Source: JABDII01 sp963815325 (GTDB taxonomy: Bacteria; Gemmatimonadota; Gemmatimonadetes; Gemmatimonadales; GWC2-71-9). Taken from it: 64,000 bases of DNA. The notes below the pieces were generated by a model. The model searched no databases. It was given only the letters and a program-made list of their open reading frames with translations, and was not told the origin of the DNA. Shown here in pieces: positions 22,201-30,609 of the stretch. Positions within the stretch are counted from its first letter, which is position 1. Each line of letters starts with the position of its first letter. The stretch lies in NCBI GenBank assembly GCA_963815325.1, contig CAWFGG010000007.1, forward strand, positions 1 through 64,000, written 5' to 3'. Both the position numbers and the translations under genes were made by a program.

Positions 22201-23744
22201 GAGACCGTCCGCGCATTGACGAGATCGTCCAGCGAGATCTTCTCGGGATCGCTGTTGATGCTCATCCGTTCTTTGACGAGCCGCGCCATCCGCGACAGAC
22301 CCACCGAGAACTGGTTCGCGATGAGCTCGCCTACCGACCGGATGCGGCGATTGCCCAAGTGGTCGATGTCATCGGTGTACCCGCGACCCTCGCGCAAATG
22401 GATGAGGTAGCGAATGATCGCGACGAAATCGTCTTCGGTCAGGACCGTGTGGTCTTCCGGGGACACGGTCCCGAGCCGCTTGTTGATCTTGTACCGGCCC
22501 ACCCGACCCAGATCGTACCGCTTCGGGTTGAAGAAGAGTCGCTTGAGCGCTTCCCTCGCCGTTTCGAGATTCGGAGCTTCACCGGGCCTGAGAAGCGAGT
22601 AGATCTGCTCCAGCGCCTCGGCCTCGCTGTGCGTAGGGTCCTTGCTCAAGGTGTTCTTGATGAGCGACGACTCCGCCCGGCCGGATGGCAGGAATACCTC
22701 GACCCGGTGTACGTCGGCCTTGAGCAGGGTCTTCCGCAGAGACTCTGACAGCTCCGCCCCGGCGTCGGCCAGGACCTCGCCCGTCGCCGGATCGGGTACC
22801 GGGGCCGAGAGAATCCGGCGTTCCCGCTCCCGCGTGGTGGTGGGCTGCTCGATGCTGCGCAGATCGATCGTGGCGTAGCCCGCAAAGATGACCACCTGCT
22901 TGACACCCACGTGCCGCACGGCGTCGAGCCGTTCGGCCGTGAGCTCGTCACCGACGCCGGCGAGGGGAGCGCCGTCCGGCTCTTCCGGATTCGGAATCGG
23001 CTCGGCCAAGAGCGCCCCAATCACCTCTCGGCGCTCGTGGCGCGCTTCCAACTTCCCGGTGATGTCGATGGTCTTGGTGGAGAAGAACAGCCGGAGGATG
23101 TCGGCATTCTCCCCATGCCCGAACGCCCGGAGGAGTGCCGTAGCAGGGAATTTCTTCTTCTTGTCGATGTGGACGAAGATCACGTCATGGATATCGATCG
23201 TGAATTCGACCCACGAGCCACGGAATGGGATGATCCGCGCCGAAAAGAGCCGCTGACCGTTCGGATGAATGGACTCCTCGAAGACCACACCAGGCGACCG
23301 GTGCAGCTGACTCACAACCACCCGCTCGGCCCCGTTGATCACAAACGTGCCGAGCGGCGTCATGATCGGCAGCTCGCCGAGATAGACCTCCTTCTCGATC
23401 GCATTCTTGAGGCGGCGTTGCCCGTCGACCTCCTCGAACACATCGAGACGGAGTTTGGCCTTGAGCGGGGCCGCATAGGTCATGTCCCGCTCAATGCACT
23501 CTTCCACCGAGTACTTCGGCTCTCCGAGCGCGTAGGACAGGAACTCGAGGCAGTACTTCCCATTGACGTCCGTAATGGGGAAGAGATCCCGAAACACGCG
23601 ATCCAGCGAAACGTCCTGCCGGTCCGCTTCTGCTTCAGGAATCAAGAGGTTGCTGAACGCCTGAGTCTGGATGTCCAGCAAGTGCGGCATCGGCATGCCG
23701 CTCTCGCGCTTGGAAAACGTGATGACCGGTCGACTATTCGGCAT
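19266..23744 (-). CDS. rpoB: RNA polymerase beta subunit
   Basis: This is the beta subunit of RNA polymerase. The chosen start at 23744 gives [16 protein letters not shown] and 1492 residues; starting 45 bases earlier would add an implausible Pro/Gly-rich leader. The rifampicin-region motifs [64 protein letters not shown] are intact in order from about residue 535 (quoted here only in their recognisable core), and the C-terminus has [27 protein letters not shown]. The length exceeds the E. coli 1342 residues. Extra sequence lies at ~240-340 and as an Ala-rich helical segment near 1310-1390. No resistance-type change is obvious at the positions I can recognise. Confidence 0.97.
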   Translation of the reverse strand: [1492 protein letters not shown]

Positions 23745-23877
23745 TAGTAGGCCTACCCAGCACAAAGGGCCCCGGCCTGGCTCCGCCACCCCCGGCGGAG
23801 TCCACGCGGGGCGTCAAGATCGATCGAGGTCCTGCGATGCAGTCTGAGTTCCATTCCGTCTCACTGAAGTGCGCCTC

Positions 23878-23928
23878 GAAGTAGCCGGTGAACCCGCTTG
23901 GCTCACCGGACATGCTACGGGCTACTTC
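23878..23928 (-). promoter_or_regulatory. Nested hairpin spanning the rplL stop, rplL-rpoB junction
   Basis: Two nested inverted repeats span the end of rplL and the start of the 177-base rplL-rpoB gap. The outer arms GAAGTAGCC (23878-23886) and GGCTACTTC (23920-23928) enclose CCGGTGA (23885-23891) and TCACCGG (23903-23909). In E. coli the same junction holds an attenuator and an RNase III site that set the ribosomal-protein to polymerase ratio; a similar role here is inferred from position. Confidence 0.5.
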
Positions 23929-24314
23929 AGCTCGACGGTTGCACCCTGCTCCTCTAGCTTCTTCTTCATTTCCTCGGCTTCGGCCTTGGACACGCTCTCC
24001 TTGACCGGATTCGGCGCGCCGTCCACCAGGTCCTTGGCCTCCTTGAGGCCGAGGCTGGTCAGCTCGCGGACCACCTTGATCACTTGGATCTTCTTGGCGC
24101 CGATTTCCTTCAGGATCACCGCGAACTCGGTTTGCTCCTCGGTCGCGGCTTCGCCCGCACCACCCGCCCCAGGCCCAGCCGCAGCGGCGGCCATCGGGGC
24201 AGCGATCGTGACGTTGAACTTGTCCTTGAAGCTCTCGATGAGTTCGGCGAGCTCCACCACGGTCTTGTTGCCGATGGCTTCCAGAATTTCTTCGTTACTC
24301 AGCTGCGTCGCCAT
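23922..24314 (-). CDS. rplL: Ribosomal protein L7/L12
   Basis: This is the stalk protein L7/L12, which recruits translation factors to the ribosome. It has 130 residues: the N-terminal dimerisation helix (MATQLSNEEILEAIGNKTV), an Ala/Gly hinge (AAPMAAAAAGPGAGGAGE), and the C-terminal domain with EKTEFAVILKE-like sequence (EEQTEFAVILKEIG), KIQVIKVVRELTSLGLKEAKDLVDGAP and a terminal VELK. Length and hinge are normal. It lies 31 bases after rplJ. The gap to rpoB holds a hairpin that begins over its stop codon. Confidence 0.98.
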   Translation of the reverse strand: MATQLSNEEILEAIGNKTVVELAELIESFKDKFNVTIAAPMAAAAAGPGAGGAGEAATEEQTEFAVILKEIGAKKIQVIKVVRELTSLGLKEAKDLVDGAPNPVKESVSKAEAEEMKKKLEEQGATVELK

Positions 24315-24345
24315 TGCCTTATCTCTCCGTACGATTAAGAAGCCG

Positions 24346-24870
24346 CTAAGAAGCCGCGCCTCGTTGCGCGCTGAGCGCCTCGAGGGCGCCTACAAACTGA
24401 TACAGCAGTCCATTCATGATGCCGGCGAATTGGGCCATCGGCGCCTGCAGCGCCCCGGCGAACTGCGACAACAACACATCACGCGGCGGCAGGGAGGCCA
24501 GATGCGTGATCTCCGCTGGCGTCATGGTCTGGCCATCCACCAGGCCGATCTTGAGCGCCGGCCGTTCGTGCTCCTTGATGAAATCGGCAAGCACCTTGGC
24601 GGCAGTGATCGGGTCATCTCCCGCCAGCACGAGCCCCGTCGGCCCGGCCAAGTGCTCATCGAGCCCGGATACCTGGCTATCGGCCAGGGCCCGCTGCATG
24701 AGCGTGTTCTTGACGACGCGGTACCGCACGCCGGCCTGCCGGAGCCGACTTCGGAACTCGGTGATCCGGAGCACATCCATCCCGGTGAAGTCCGTCAAGT
24801 AGAGGTTGGGAGACCGCTCCAGCTCTTCTGCGAGGGTCTCGACCATTGCCTGGCGTTCAGTCTTGCTCAT
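24346..24870 (-). CDS. rplJ: Ribosomal protein L10
   Basis: L10 anchors the L7/L12 dimers to 23S rRNA and is usually the autoregulator of its own operon. The 174 residues begin MSKTERQAMVETLAEEL and include YLTDFTGMDVLRITEFRSRLRQAGVRYRVVKNTL, the rRNA-binding globular domain, then a C-terminal helical region that binds L12. The ATG overlaps the end of rplA by ATGA. I could not identify an L10 leader structure with confidence because the gene is directly coupled to rplA. Confidence 0.97.
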   Translation of the reverse strand: MSKTERQAMVETLAEELERSPNLYLTDFTGMDVLRITEFRSRLRQAGVRYRVVKNTLMQRALADSQVSGLDEHLAGPTGLVLAGDDPITAAKVLADFIKEHERPALKIGLVDGQTMTPAEITHLASLPPRDVLLSQFAGALQAPMAQFAGIMNGLLYQFVGALEALSAQRGAAS

Positions 24871-25556
24871 CGGTACTCCGCCGGATCCAGTCGCACACCC
24901 GGCCCCATCGTGCTCGAGACCGTGGCCGACCGGACATACGTGCCTTTGGCCGCCGCGGGTTTCGCGCGAACGATGGTGTCCATGAAGGCGACGATGTTGT
25001 CAACCAACTGGGACGCCCCAAAGGAGACTTTCCCCACGGGAGCGTGAATGTTCCCGGTCTTGTCCACCCGGAACTCGATCTTGCCGGCCTTGATGTCGTT
25101 GACCGCCTTGGTGACGTCCATGGTGACCGTGCCCGCCTTGGGATTGGGCATGAGCCCCCGGGGGCCGAGCACCCGGCCGAGCTGACCCAGCTGGGGCATC
25201 ACGTCCGGGGTCGCCACGATCACATCACACTCGAGCCACCCGTCCTTGATCTTCTGGACGTACTCGACACCGACGAAGTCGGCCCCGGCAGCCTCCGCTT
25301 CCTTGGCCTTGTCGCCCTGGGCGAGGACCAGCACCCGGACCGACTTGCCGGTGCCATGTGGCAGCACGACGGTGCCGCGGACCACCTGGTCGGCATGCCG
25401 CGGATCGACTCCGAGCCGGACCGCGATCTCCACGGTCTCATCGAACTTGGCGAACGCCGCGCCCTTGACCAGGTCGGCGGCTTCGGTCGGCGTGTAGACC
25501 TTGGCCCGATCCACCCGAGCCAGCGCCGCAGTGAATTGCTTGCCTCGCGTGGCCAT
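24867..25556 (-). CDS. rplA: Ribosomal protein L1
   Basis: L1 forms the mobile stalk at the ribosomal E site and in many bacteria represses translation of the L11-L1 mRNA. The 229 residues include the conserved start MATRGKQFTAALARVDRAKVYTPTEA, domain I/II transitions and the signature region GTVTMDVTKAVNDIKAGKIEFRVDKTGNIHAPVGK. It overlaps rplK by one base (TGATG) and rplJ by four bases, so the three genes are translationally coupled. Confidence 0.98.
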   Translation of the reverse strand: MATRGKQFTAALARVDRAKVYTPTEAADLVKGAAFAKFDETVEIAVRLGVDPRHADQVVRGTVVLPHGTGKSVRVLVLAQGDKAKEAEAAGADFVGVEYVQKIKDGWLECDVIVATPDVMPQLGQLGRVLGPRGLMPNPKAGTVTMDVTKAVNDIKAGKIEFRVDKTGNIHAPVGKVSFGASQLVDNIVAFMDTIVRAKPAAAKGTYVRSATVSSTMGPGVRLDPAEYR

Positions 25557-25981
25557 CAGCCCTCCACCTCCAGCCCCATCGACCGCGCCGTCCCGGCAAT
25601 CATCCGGACGGCGCTATCGAGATCGGACGCGTTCAGATCTTCCATCTTGATCTTGGCGATCTTCTCGAGCTGGGCGCGCGTGACCTTGCCGACCTTATCG
25701 CGATTCGGCTGCCCGCTTCCCTTCGGGATGCCGGCCTCCTTGAGCAGCAGGTTCGGCGCGGGCGGGGTCTTGGTAATAAAGGAAAACGTACGGTCGGCAT
25801 AAATCGTGATGACGACCGGAATCACCATGCCCGATTGGGTTTGGGTCTTCGCGTTGAACTGCTTGCAGAAATCCATGATGTTGACGCCGTGCGGACCCAA
25901 CGCCGTACCCACGGGCGGTGCCGGGTTCGCCGCGCCAGCCGGGCACTGCAGCTTGACGACAGCCTGGACTTTCTTCGCCAT
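25556..25981 (-). CDS. rplK: Ribosomal protein L11
   Basis: L11 binds the GTPase-associated centre of 23S rRNA and is needed for stringent response signalling. It has 141 residues with the usual MAKKVQAVVKLQCPAGAANPAPPVGTALGPHGVNIMDFCKQFN start and the C-terminal rRNA-binding domain ending MIAGTARSMGLEVEG. It is the first gene of the rplKAJL-rpoBC set. A 123-base gap with a GC hairpin separates it from nusG upstream. Confidence 0.98.
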   Translation of the reverse strand: MAKKVQAVVKLQCPAGAANPAPPVGTALGPHGVNIMDFCKQFNAKTQTQSGMVIPVVITIYADRTFSFITKTPPAPNLLLKEAGIPKGSGQPNRDKVGKVTRAQLEKIAKIKMEDLNASDLDSAVRMIAGTARSMGLEVEG

Positions 25982-26079
25982 GTTACTCCTCGTAACGTCG
26001 GGGCATTCGGGCGCCGTCGACTCCCGCGTTCACCCGCGCGGTGGCGGGGGGCCACCCGGCCCACCTTCGTCTATGAGTA

Positions 26080-26104
26080 CCGGCGCGCACGCTGGGCGCG
26101 CCGG
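26080..26104 (-). terminator. Hairpin directly after nusG
   Basis: A perfect 9-bp inverted repeat (CCGGCGCGC, 7-base loop, GCGCGCCGG) abuts the nusG stop codon in the nusG-rplK gap. No U-run follows, so a partial terminator, attenuator or processing site between the tuf-secE-nusG and rplK-rpoC segments is equally possible. Confidence 0.5.
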
Positions 26105-26647
26105 TCAATGGCCTCGCAACTGGAGGTAATCCAACTCGACCGAGGTCGGCCGCCCAAACAGGCTGACCGAGACCTTCACCTTCCCCTTGTCGGGCAAGAC
26201 CTCCTCCACCGTGCCGCTGAAGTCCGAGAACGGACCTTCGGTGATTTCCACCACCTGCCCCACCAGGAAGGGGATCTCTTCCTTTGCCTCTTCCTCGACC
26301 GTTTCCGCGACGATGCCCAGCAGTCGGTTGACCTCTTCCTGCCTGAGCGGCTGCGGTAAACGGCCGGTCCCGACGAACTTGATCACGCCCTGGATGTTGT
26401 TCACCACGTGGAGCGCTTCCTGGCTCATCTCCATTTCCACCAGCACGTAGCCCGGATACAGCTTGCGCTCGACCGTGACCTTCTTGCCATTCTTGATCTC
26501 CACCACTTCCTGCGTGGGGACCAAGGCCTGGCGGATCAGCTTCTGCTCCTCAGGCCGCACGTCGTCCGTAATGCGGCGCTCGAGCAGGCCCCGGACCTTG
26601 TTCTCGTGTCCGGCCGTGGTCTGGATCGCGTACCACCGGGATTCCAT
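26105..26647 (-). CDS. nusG: Transcription termination/antitermination factor NusG
   Basis: NusG binds RNA polymerase and links it to Rho or to the ribosome. From the ATG at 26647 it has 180 residues: an NGN domain (MESRWYAIQTTAGHENKVRGLLERRI, LYPGYVLVEMEM) and a C-terminal KOW domain (FLVGQVVEITEGPFSDFSGTVEEVLPDKGKVKVSVSLFGRPTSVELDYLQL). A longer frame from 26791 runs back through secE and is rejected. The gene starts 5 bases after the secE stop. Confidence 0.97.
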   Translation of the reverse strand: MESRWYAIQTTAGHENKVRGLLERRITDDVRPEEQKLIRQALVPTQEVVEIKNGKKVTVERKLYPGYVLVEMEMSQEALHVVNNIQGVIKFVGTGRLPQPLRQEEVNRLLGIVAETVEEEAKEEIPFLVGQVVEITEGPFSDFSGTVEEVLPDKGKVKVSVSLFGRPTSVELDYLQLRGH

Positions 26648-26652
26648 GGCAA

Positions 26653-26901
26653 TCACCGGGCGATCGCCGCGATCCCATCCACCAGGATCTTCTGGAGGAC
26701 CCAGTCGAGCAGTCCGATGAGCACGCCCAGTGCCAGCGAGAGCAGGAGGATCTTCTTGGTCGCCTCGACCAACTGCTCCCGCGTAGGCCAACTGACCTTG
26801 CCCAACTCGACGCGCACCGCCGAGAGGAAGTCGGCGGAGCGCATGAGGGCGTTGCCCTGCGCGACCGCGGCATCGCCGCGCACGACCTTCCCTTTGGCCA
26901 T
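26653..26901 (-). CDS. secE: Preprotein translocase subunit SecE
   Basis: SecE is the small essential membrane subunit that clamps SecY. It has 82 residues: a charged N-terminal stretch, then RVELGKVSWPTREQLVEATKKILLLSLALGVLIGLLDWVLQKIL, the standard SecE amphipathic helix with the VSWPT motif followed by one membrane span. Single-span length is normal for most bacteria. It begins one base after the rpmG stop codon and is followed closely by nusG. Confidence 0.97.
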   Translation of the reverse strand: MAKGKVVRGDAAVAQGNALMRSADFLSAVRVELGKVSWPTREQLVEATKKILLLSLALGVLIGLLDWVLQKILVDGIAAIAR

Positions 26902-26902
26902 G

Positions 26903-27055
26903 CTACCTCGACTCTTTGTGCACGCGGTGGGCGTTGCAGTGCGGACAAAACTTCTTCCACTCTACCCGCTCCGGGTGCTTCCGGCGGTTCTTGTCCGTGA
27001 AGTAGTTCCGATTCTTACAATCGGTGCACTCCAGGATGATCTTATCGCGCGGCAT
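26903..27055 (-). CDS. rpmG: Ribosomal protein L33
   Basis: This is a 50-residue L33 of the large ribosomal subunit. The protein starts MPRDKIILECTDCKNRNYFT and has two CxxC pairs (CTDC and CPHC), so it is the zinc-binding C+ form rather than the cysteine-free paralogue used under zinc limitation. The segment between them (NRRKHPERVEWKKF) is typical. It lies between tuf and secE, the usual place in many phyla. The ATG at 27055 has GAGCAAC just upstream. Confidence 0.97.
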   Translation of the reverse strand: MPRDKIILECTDCKNRNYFTDKNRRKHPERVEWKKFCPHCNAHRVHKESR

Positions 27056-27078
27056 GTTGCTCCTCTACCCCCGACTCC

Positions 27079-28273
<1,195 letters not shown>

Positions 28274-28314
28274 GGCGTGCGTTCCTCGAATCGGTCCGTC
28301 TTTGAGTCAGTCTT

Positions 28315-28380
28315 CGGCTATCGGCTGATCGGCTATCGGCTATCGGCTATCGGCCCGAGAAGGTACAGCTGTTAGCTGTT
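28315..28380. repeat. Heptamer repeats between tRNA-Thr and tuf
   Basis: The 28315-28354 stretch contains five copies of a 7-base unit (CTATCGG, one copy expanded to CTGATCGG). A second pair of exact heptamers (AGCTGTT twice) lies at 28367-28380. The stretch lies inside the presumed tRNA-tuf transcript. It resembles the heptamer arrays at 30535, 31205 and 58985 in unit length but not in sequence. Confidence 0.85.
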
Positions 28381-28402
28381 ACCCCTCCTCCTCACTCCTC
28401 CA

Positions 28403-28475
<73 letters not shown>

Positions 28476-28491
28476 GACCGTCGGTGTCCCA

Positions 28492-28564
28492 AGCGGGCGA
28501 CGGGACTCGAACCCGCGACCCTCAGCTTGGAAGGCTGATGCTCTACCAACTGAGCTACACCCGC
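28492..28564 (-). tRNA. tRNA-Gly (TCC)
   Basis: A 73-base cloverleaf. The acceptor stem GCGGGTG/CGCCCGC includes one G-U pair. The anticodon loop CTTCCAA gives anticodon UCC. The T-arm is GGTTCGAGTCC. It is third in the Thr-Tyr-Gly-Thr order, the same order as thrU-tyrU-glyT-thrT in E. coli. Confidence 0.97.
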
Positions 28565-28662
28565 GATACCCTTCCCCCTCTACGTCCCGGGCGGGAAGTG
28601 GGCCCGAGTCCTCCACCATTCCGTCTTCCATCTTTCGGCCTGACCCTCATACCGCCCATCAG

Positions 28663-28746
28663 TGGTGGGGGTAGGATTCGAACCTACGTAGGGCAAAGCC
28701 CGGCAGATTTACAGTCTGCTACCATTAGCCACTCGGTCACCCCACC
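28663..28746 (-). tRNA. tRNA-Tyr (GTA)
   Basis: An 84-base class II tRNA with a long variable arm (CGGGCTTTGCCCT). The acceptor stem is GGTGGGG/CCCCACC with discriminator A. The anticodon loop CTGTAAA gives GUA. The T-arm GGTTCGAATCC is intact. Confidence 0.97.
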
Positions 28747-28802
28747 GCGATTCGCGCGCTACCCACGCACGTCCCGGCCCGCTCGAGGACCAGGCACACA
28801 GG

Positions 28803-28875
28803 AGCTGACGGAGGGACTCGAACCCTCAACCTGCTGATTACAAATCAGCTGCTCTAGCCATTGAGCTACGTCAGC
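28803..28875 (-). tRNA. tRNA-Thr (TGT)
   Basis: A 73-base cloverleaf. The acceptor stem is GCTGACG/CGTCAGC with discriminator U. The anticodon loop TTTGTAA gives UGU. It is the first gene after the promoter at 28900-28928. Confidence 0.97.
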
Positions 28876-28899
28876 AGCCCCAAAAATCGACAGACCCAT

Positions 28900-28928
28900 A
28901 TAATATCGGGCCTGTAGGCTCCAGTCAA
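28900..28928 (-). promoter_or_regulatory. Sigma70-type promoter of the tRNA-tuf operon
   Basis: On the minus strand, TTGACT (28928-28923) is followed after exactly 17 bases by TATTAT (28905-28900). Transcription would start about 20 bases before tRNA-Thr(TGT). The region is AT-rich against a GC-rich background. The near-consensus boxes suit a highly expressed stable-RNA and translation operon. Confidence 0.8.
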
Positions 28929-28984
28929 CATGGATAAGCGCCGGAAATATGGTGGGATAGGCCCGGTCACGGTCCGGGTGGGAA

Positions 28985-30527
28985 TCAGCCCAGCCGGACC
29001 ACCTCGGCCCCGCCGTCCTTGGTATCCCGGACCTCGAATCCGTGGGTCCGGAGCAGGTCCCGGATCCGGTCCGCCTCCGCGAAATCGCGGGCCTTTTTGC
29101 GCTCGAGCCGCACCAGCGCCCATTCCCGGGCCCAGTCGGCTGCCTCGGCCGCCCCGGCCGGCGGCTCGGCCGCCGGCAAAACCCTAGCGTGACCAAGTGC
29201 CCGCCGGGGCTATGGACCCGCTAGTCTGGACCTTAATCACCTTGCTCGAACGGTCTGCCACGTCCAGAACCGCGTCGGCCAGAGCCCAGGCCCCGAGTGC
29301 CCTTGGGCCGGGACGGACCCCCTCATCCAGGAGCCGGTTCCCCTCCCGGGCATAGTCGAACAGGGCCGCGACCGCCCGAGGGGCGTTCAGGTCATCGTCC
29401 AACGCCGCCTTGAACGAGGCCTCGAACCGCCCGGCCGCTTCCTCCAACGGCGCAGTAGGTCCTTTCCCCGGCGTCTCCGCCGCCTCAGCGAGCTTCCGGC
29501 CGAACTCGCCCAGCCGCCGCGAGCCCTCCCGAGCCCCCTCGAGCGCCTCATCGGTCCACTCGAGCCGCTGGCGGTAGTGGGTCTGGAAGACCAACAATCT
29601 CACCGCCCCACTTCCCACTCCCTGCTCACTGAGATCTCGCACGGTCAGGAAGTTTCCGAAGCGTTTCGACATCTTGGTGCCGCGGACATTGAGGAACTCG
29701 CCGTGGAGCCAATACCGGGCGAAGTATTCCTGCCCTGTATAGGCACAGGCCTGGGCGATCTCGTCCTCATGATGCGGGAAGATCAGGTCCACACCGCCCG
29801 CGTGGATGTCGACCACGTCCACGCCGTACTGCTGCCCGACCAGTTCGAGCGCCATGGCCGAGCACTCGAGATGCCAGCCGGGGCGGCCGCGTCCGAAGGG
29901 CGCATCCCAGGCCGCTCCCACCTGCTCGTCCGCGGGGCGGGCCGCCTTCCAGAGCGCGAAGTCCCGTGCGTCTTCCTTGGCGTACTCGTCGGTATCGACC
30001 CCCGCCCGGCCGCCACCCGAACCGGCGCCGGCTTGCAGCTGTTGGCGGTCCAGCTGCGACAGGCGGCCGTAGGCCGGAAAGCTGGCAATCTTGAAGTAGA
30101 CCGAGCCGTCGTCACCCACGTAGGCGTGCTCCTTGTCGATGAGGCCCTGCACCAACCGAATCATCGGCGCGATGAATTCGGTGGCGCGGGGATATTCGTT
30201 GGCGGGACGGATTCTCAAGTAGTCACGGTCGGCATAGAAGGCGTCGATAAACGGCTGGACATGCTCACGCAGCGATGTTCCAGCAGCCGCGGCGGCGTTG
30301 ATGGTACGATCGTCCACGTCGGTCACGTTCATGATGTGATAGACGCCGTACCCGCTCGCCTCGAGCCACCGCCGGAGCAGATCTTCGAACAGAAAGGTCC
30401 TGAAGTTCCCGATGTGCGCGAAATTCCACACGGTTGGCCCGCAGGTGTAGAGCGATACCCGGCCGGGCTCGAGCGGTTCAAACGGCTCGAGCCTGCGAGT
30501 CAGCGTGTTGTAGAGGGTGAGGGACAT
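28985..30527 (-). CDS. cysS: Cysteinyl-tRNA synthetase, interrupted near the 3' end
   Basis: CysRS charges tRNA-Cys. From ATG 30527 the protein has the class I HIGH-like site (PTVWNFAHIGNFRTF), zinc-ligand region CTCGPTV, GWHLECSAMA, FPHHEDEIAQ, the KMSKS motif (GTKMSKRFGNF) and the anticodon-binding region to DAVLDV (residue 423). It then runs into unrelated residues and a TAG at 29184. The expected C-terminal domain (LPAAEPP... RKKARDFAEADRIRDLLRTHGFEVRDTKDG) resumes at 29179 in another frame and ends at 28985. Removing the 79 bases 29180-29258 rejoins the parts into a 487-residue protein of normal length. Either the gene carries a real insertion near its end, leaving a truncated 447-residue enzyme, or the assembly is wrong here. 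Confidence 0.92.
29180..29258 (-). other. 79-base insertion interrupting cysS
   Basis: This segment has no place in CysRS and contains an in-frame TAG. Its ends are roughly inverted (GGCAGACC at the cysS-proximal end, GGTTTTGCC at the other). Inside there is an exact inverted pair, CTAGCG at 29185-29190 and CGCTAG at 29220-29225. This suggests a very small palindromic mobile or repetitive element. No second copy is seen in the window, so an assembly artefact cannot be excluded. Confidence 0.6.
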
Positions 30528-30534
30528 GAGTCCG

Positions 30535-30591
30535 ATAGTCGGTTAGTCGGAAAGTCGAAAAGTCGGAAGTCGGAAAGTCGGAAAGTCGAAA
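30535..30591. repeat. Tandem 7-8-base repeat upstream of cysS
   Basis: About seven to eight copies of a 7-8-base unit (AGTCGG flanked by A or T, as in AAAGTCGG, TTAGTCGG, AAGTCGG) begin 8 bases outside the cysS start codon. The array is AT-richer than its surroundings. It belongs to the same class of intergenic short tandem arrays as those near 28315, 31205 and 58985. Confidence 0.85.
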
Positions 30592-30609
30592 CATATGTTG
30601 GTTGGGCAG

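Noticed and set aside
30535..30591. CRISPR-like array
   Set aside because: The units are 7-8 bases with no spacers and no cas genes nearby; this is a short tandem repeat.
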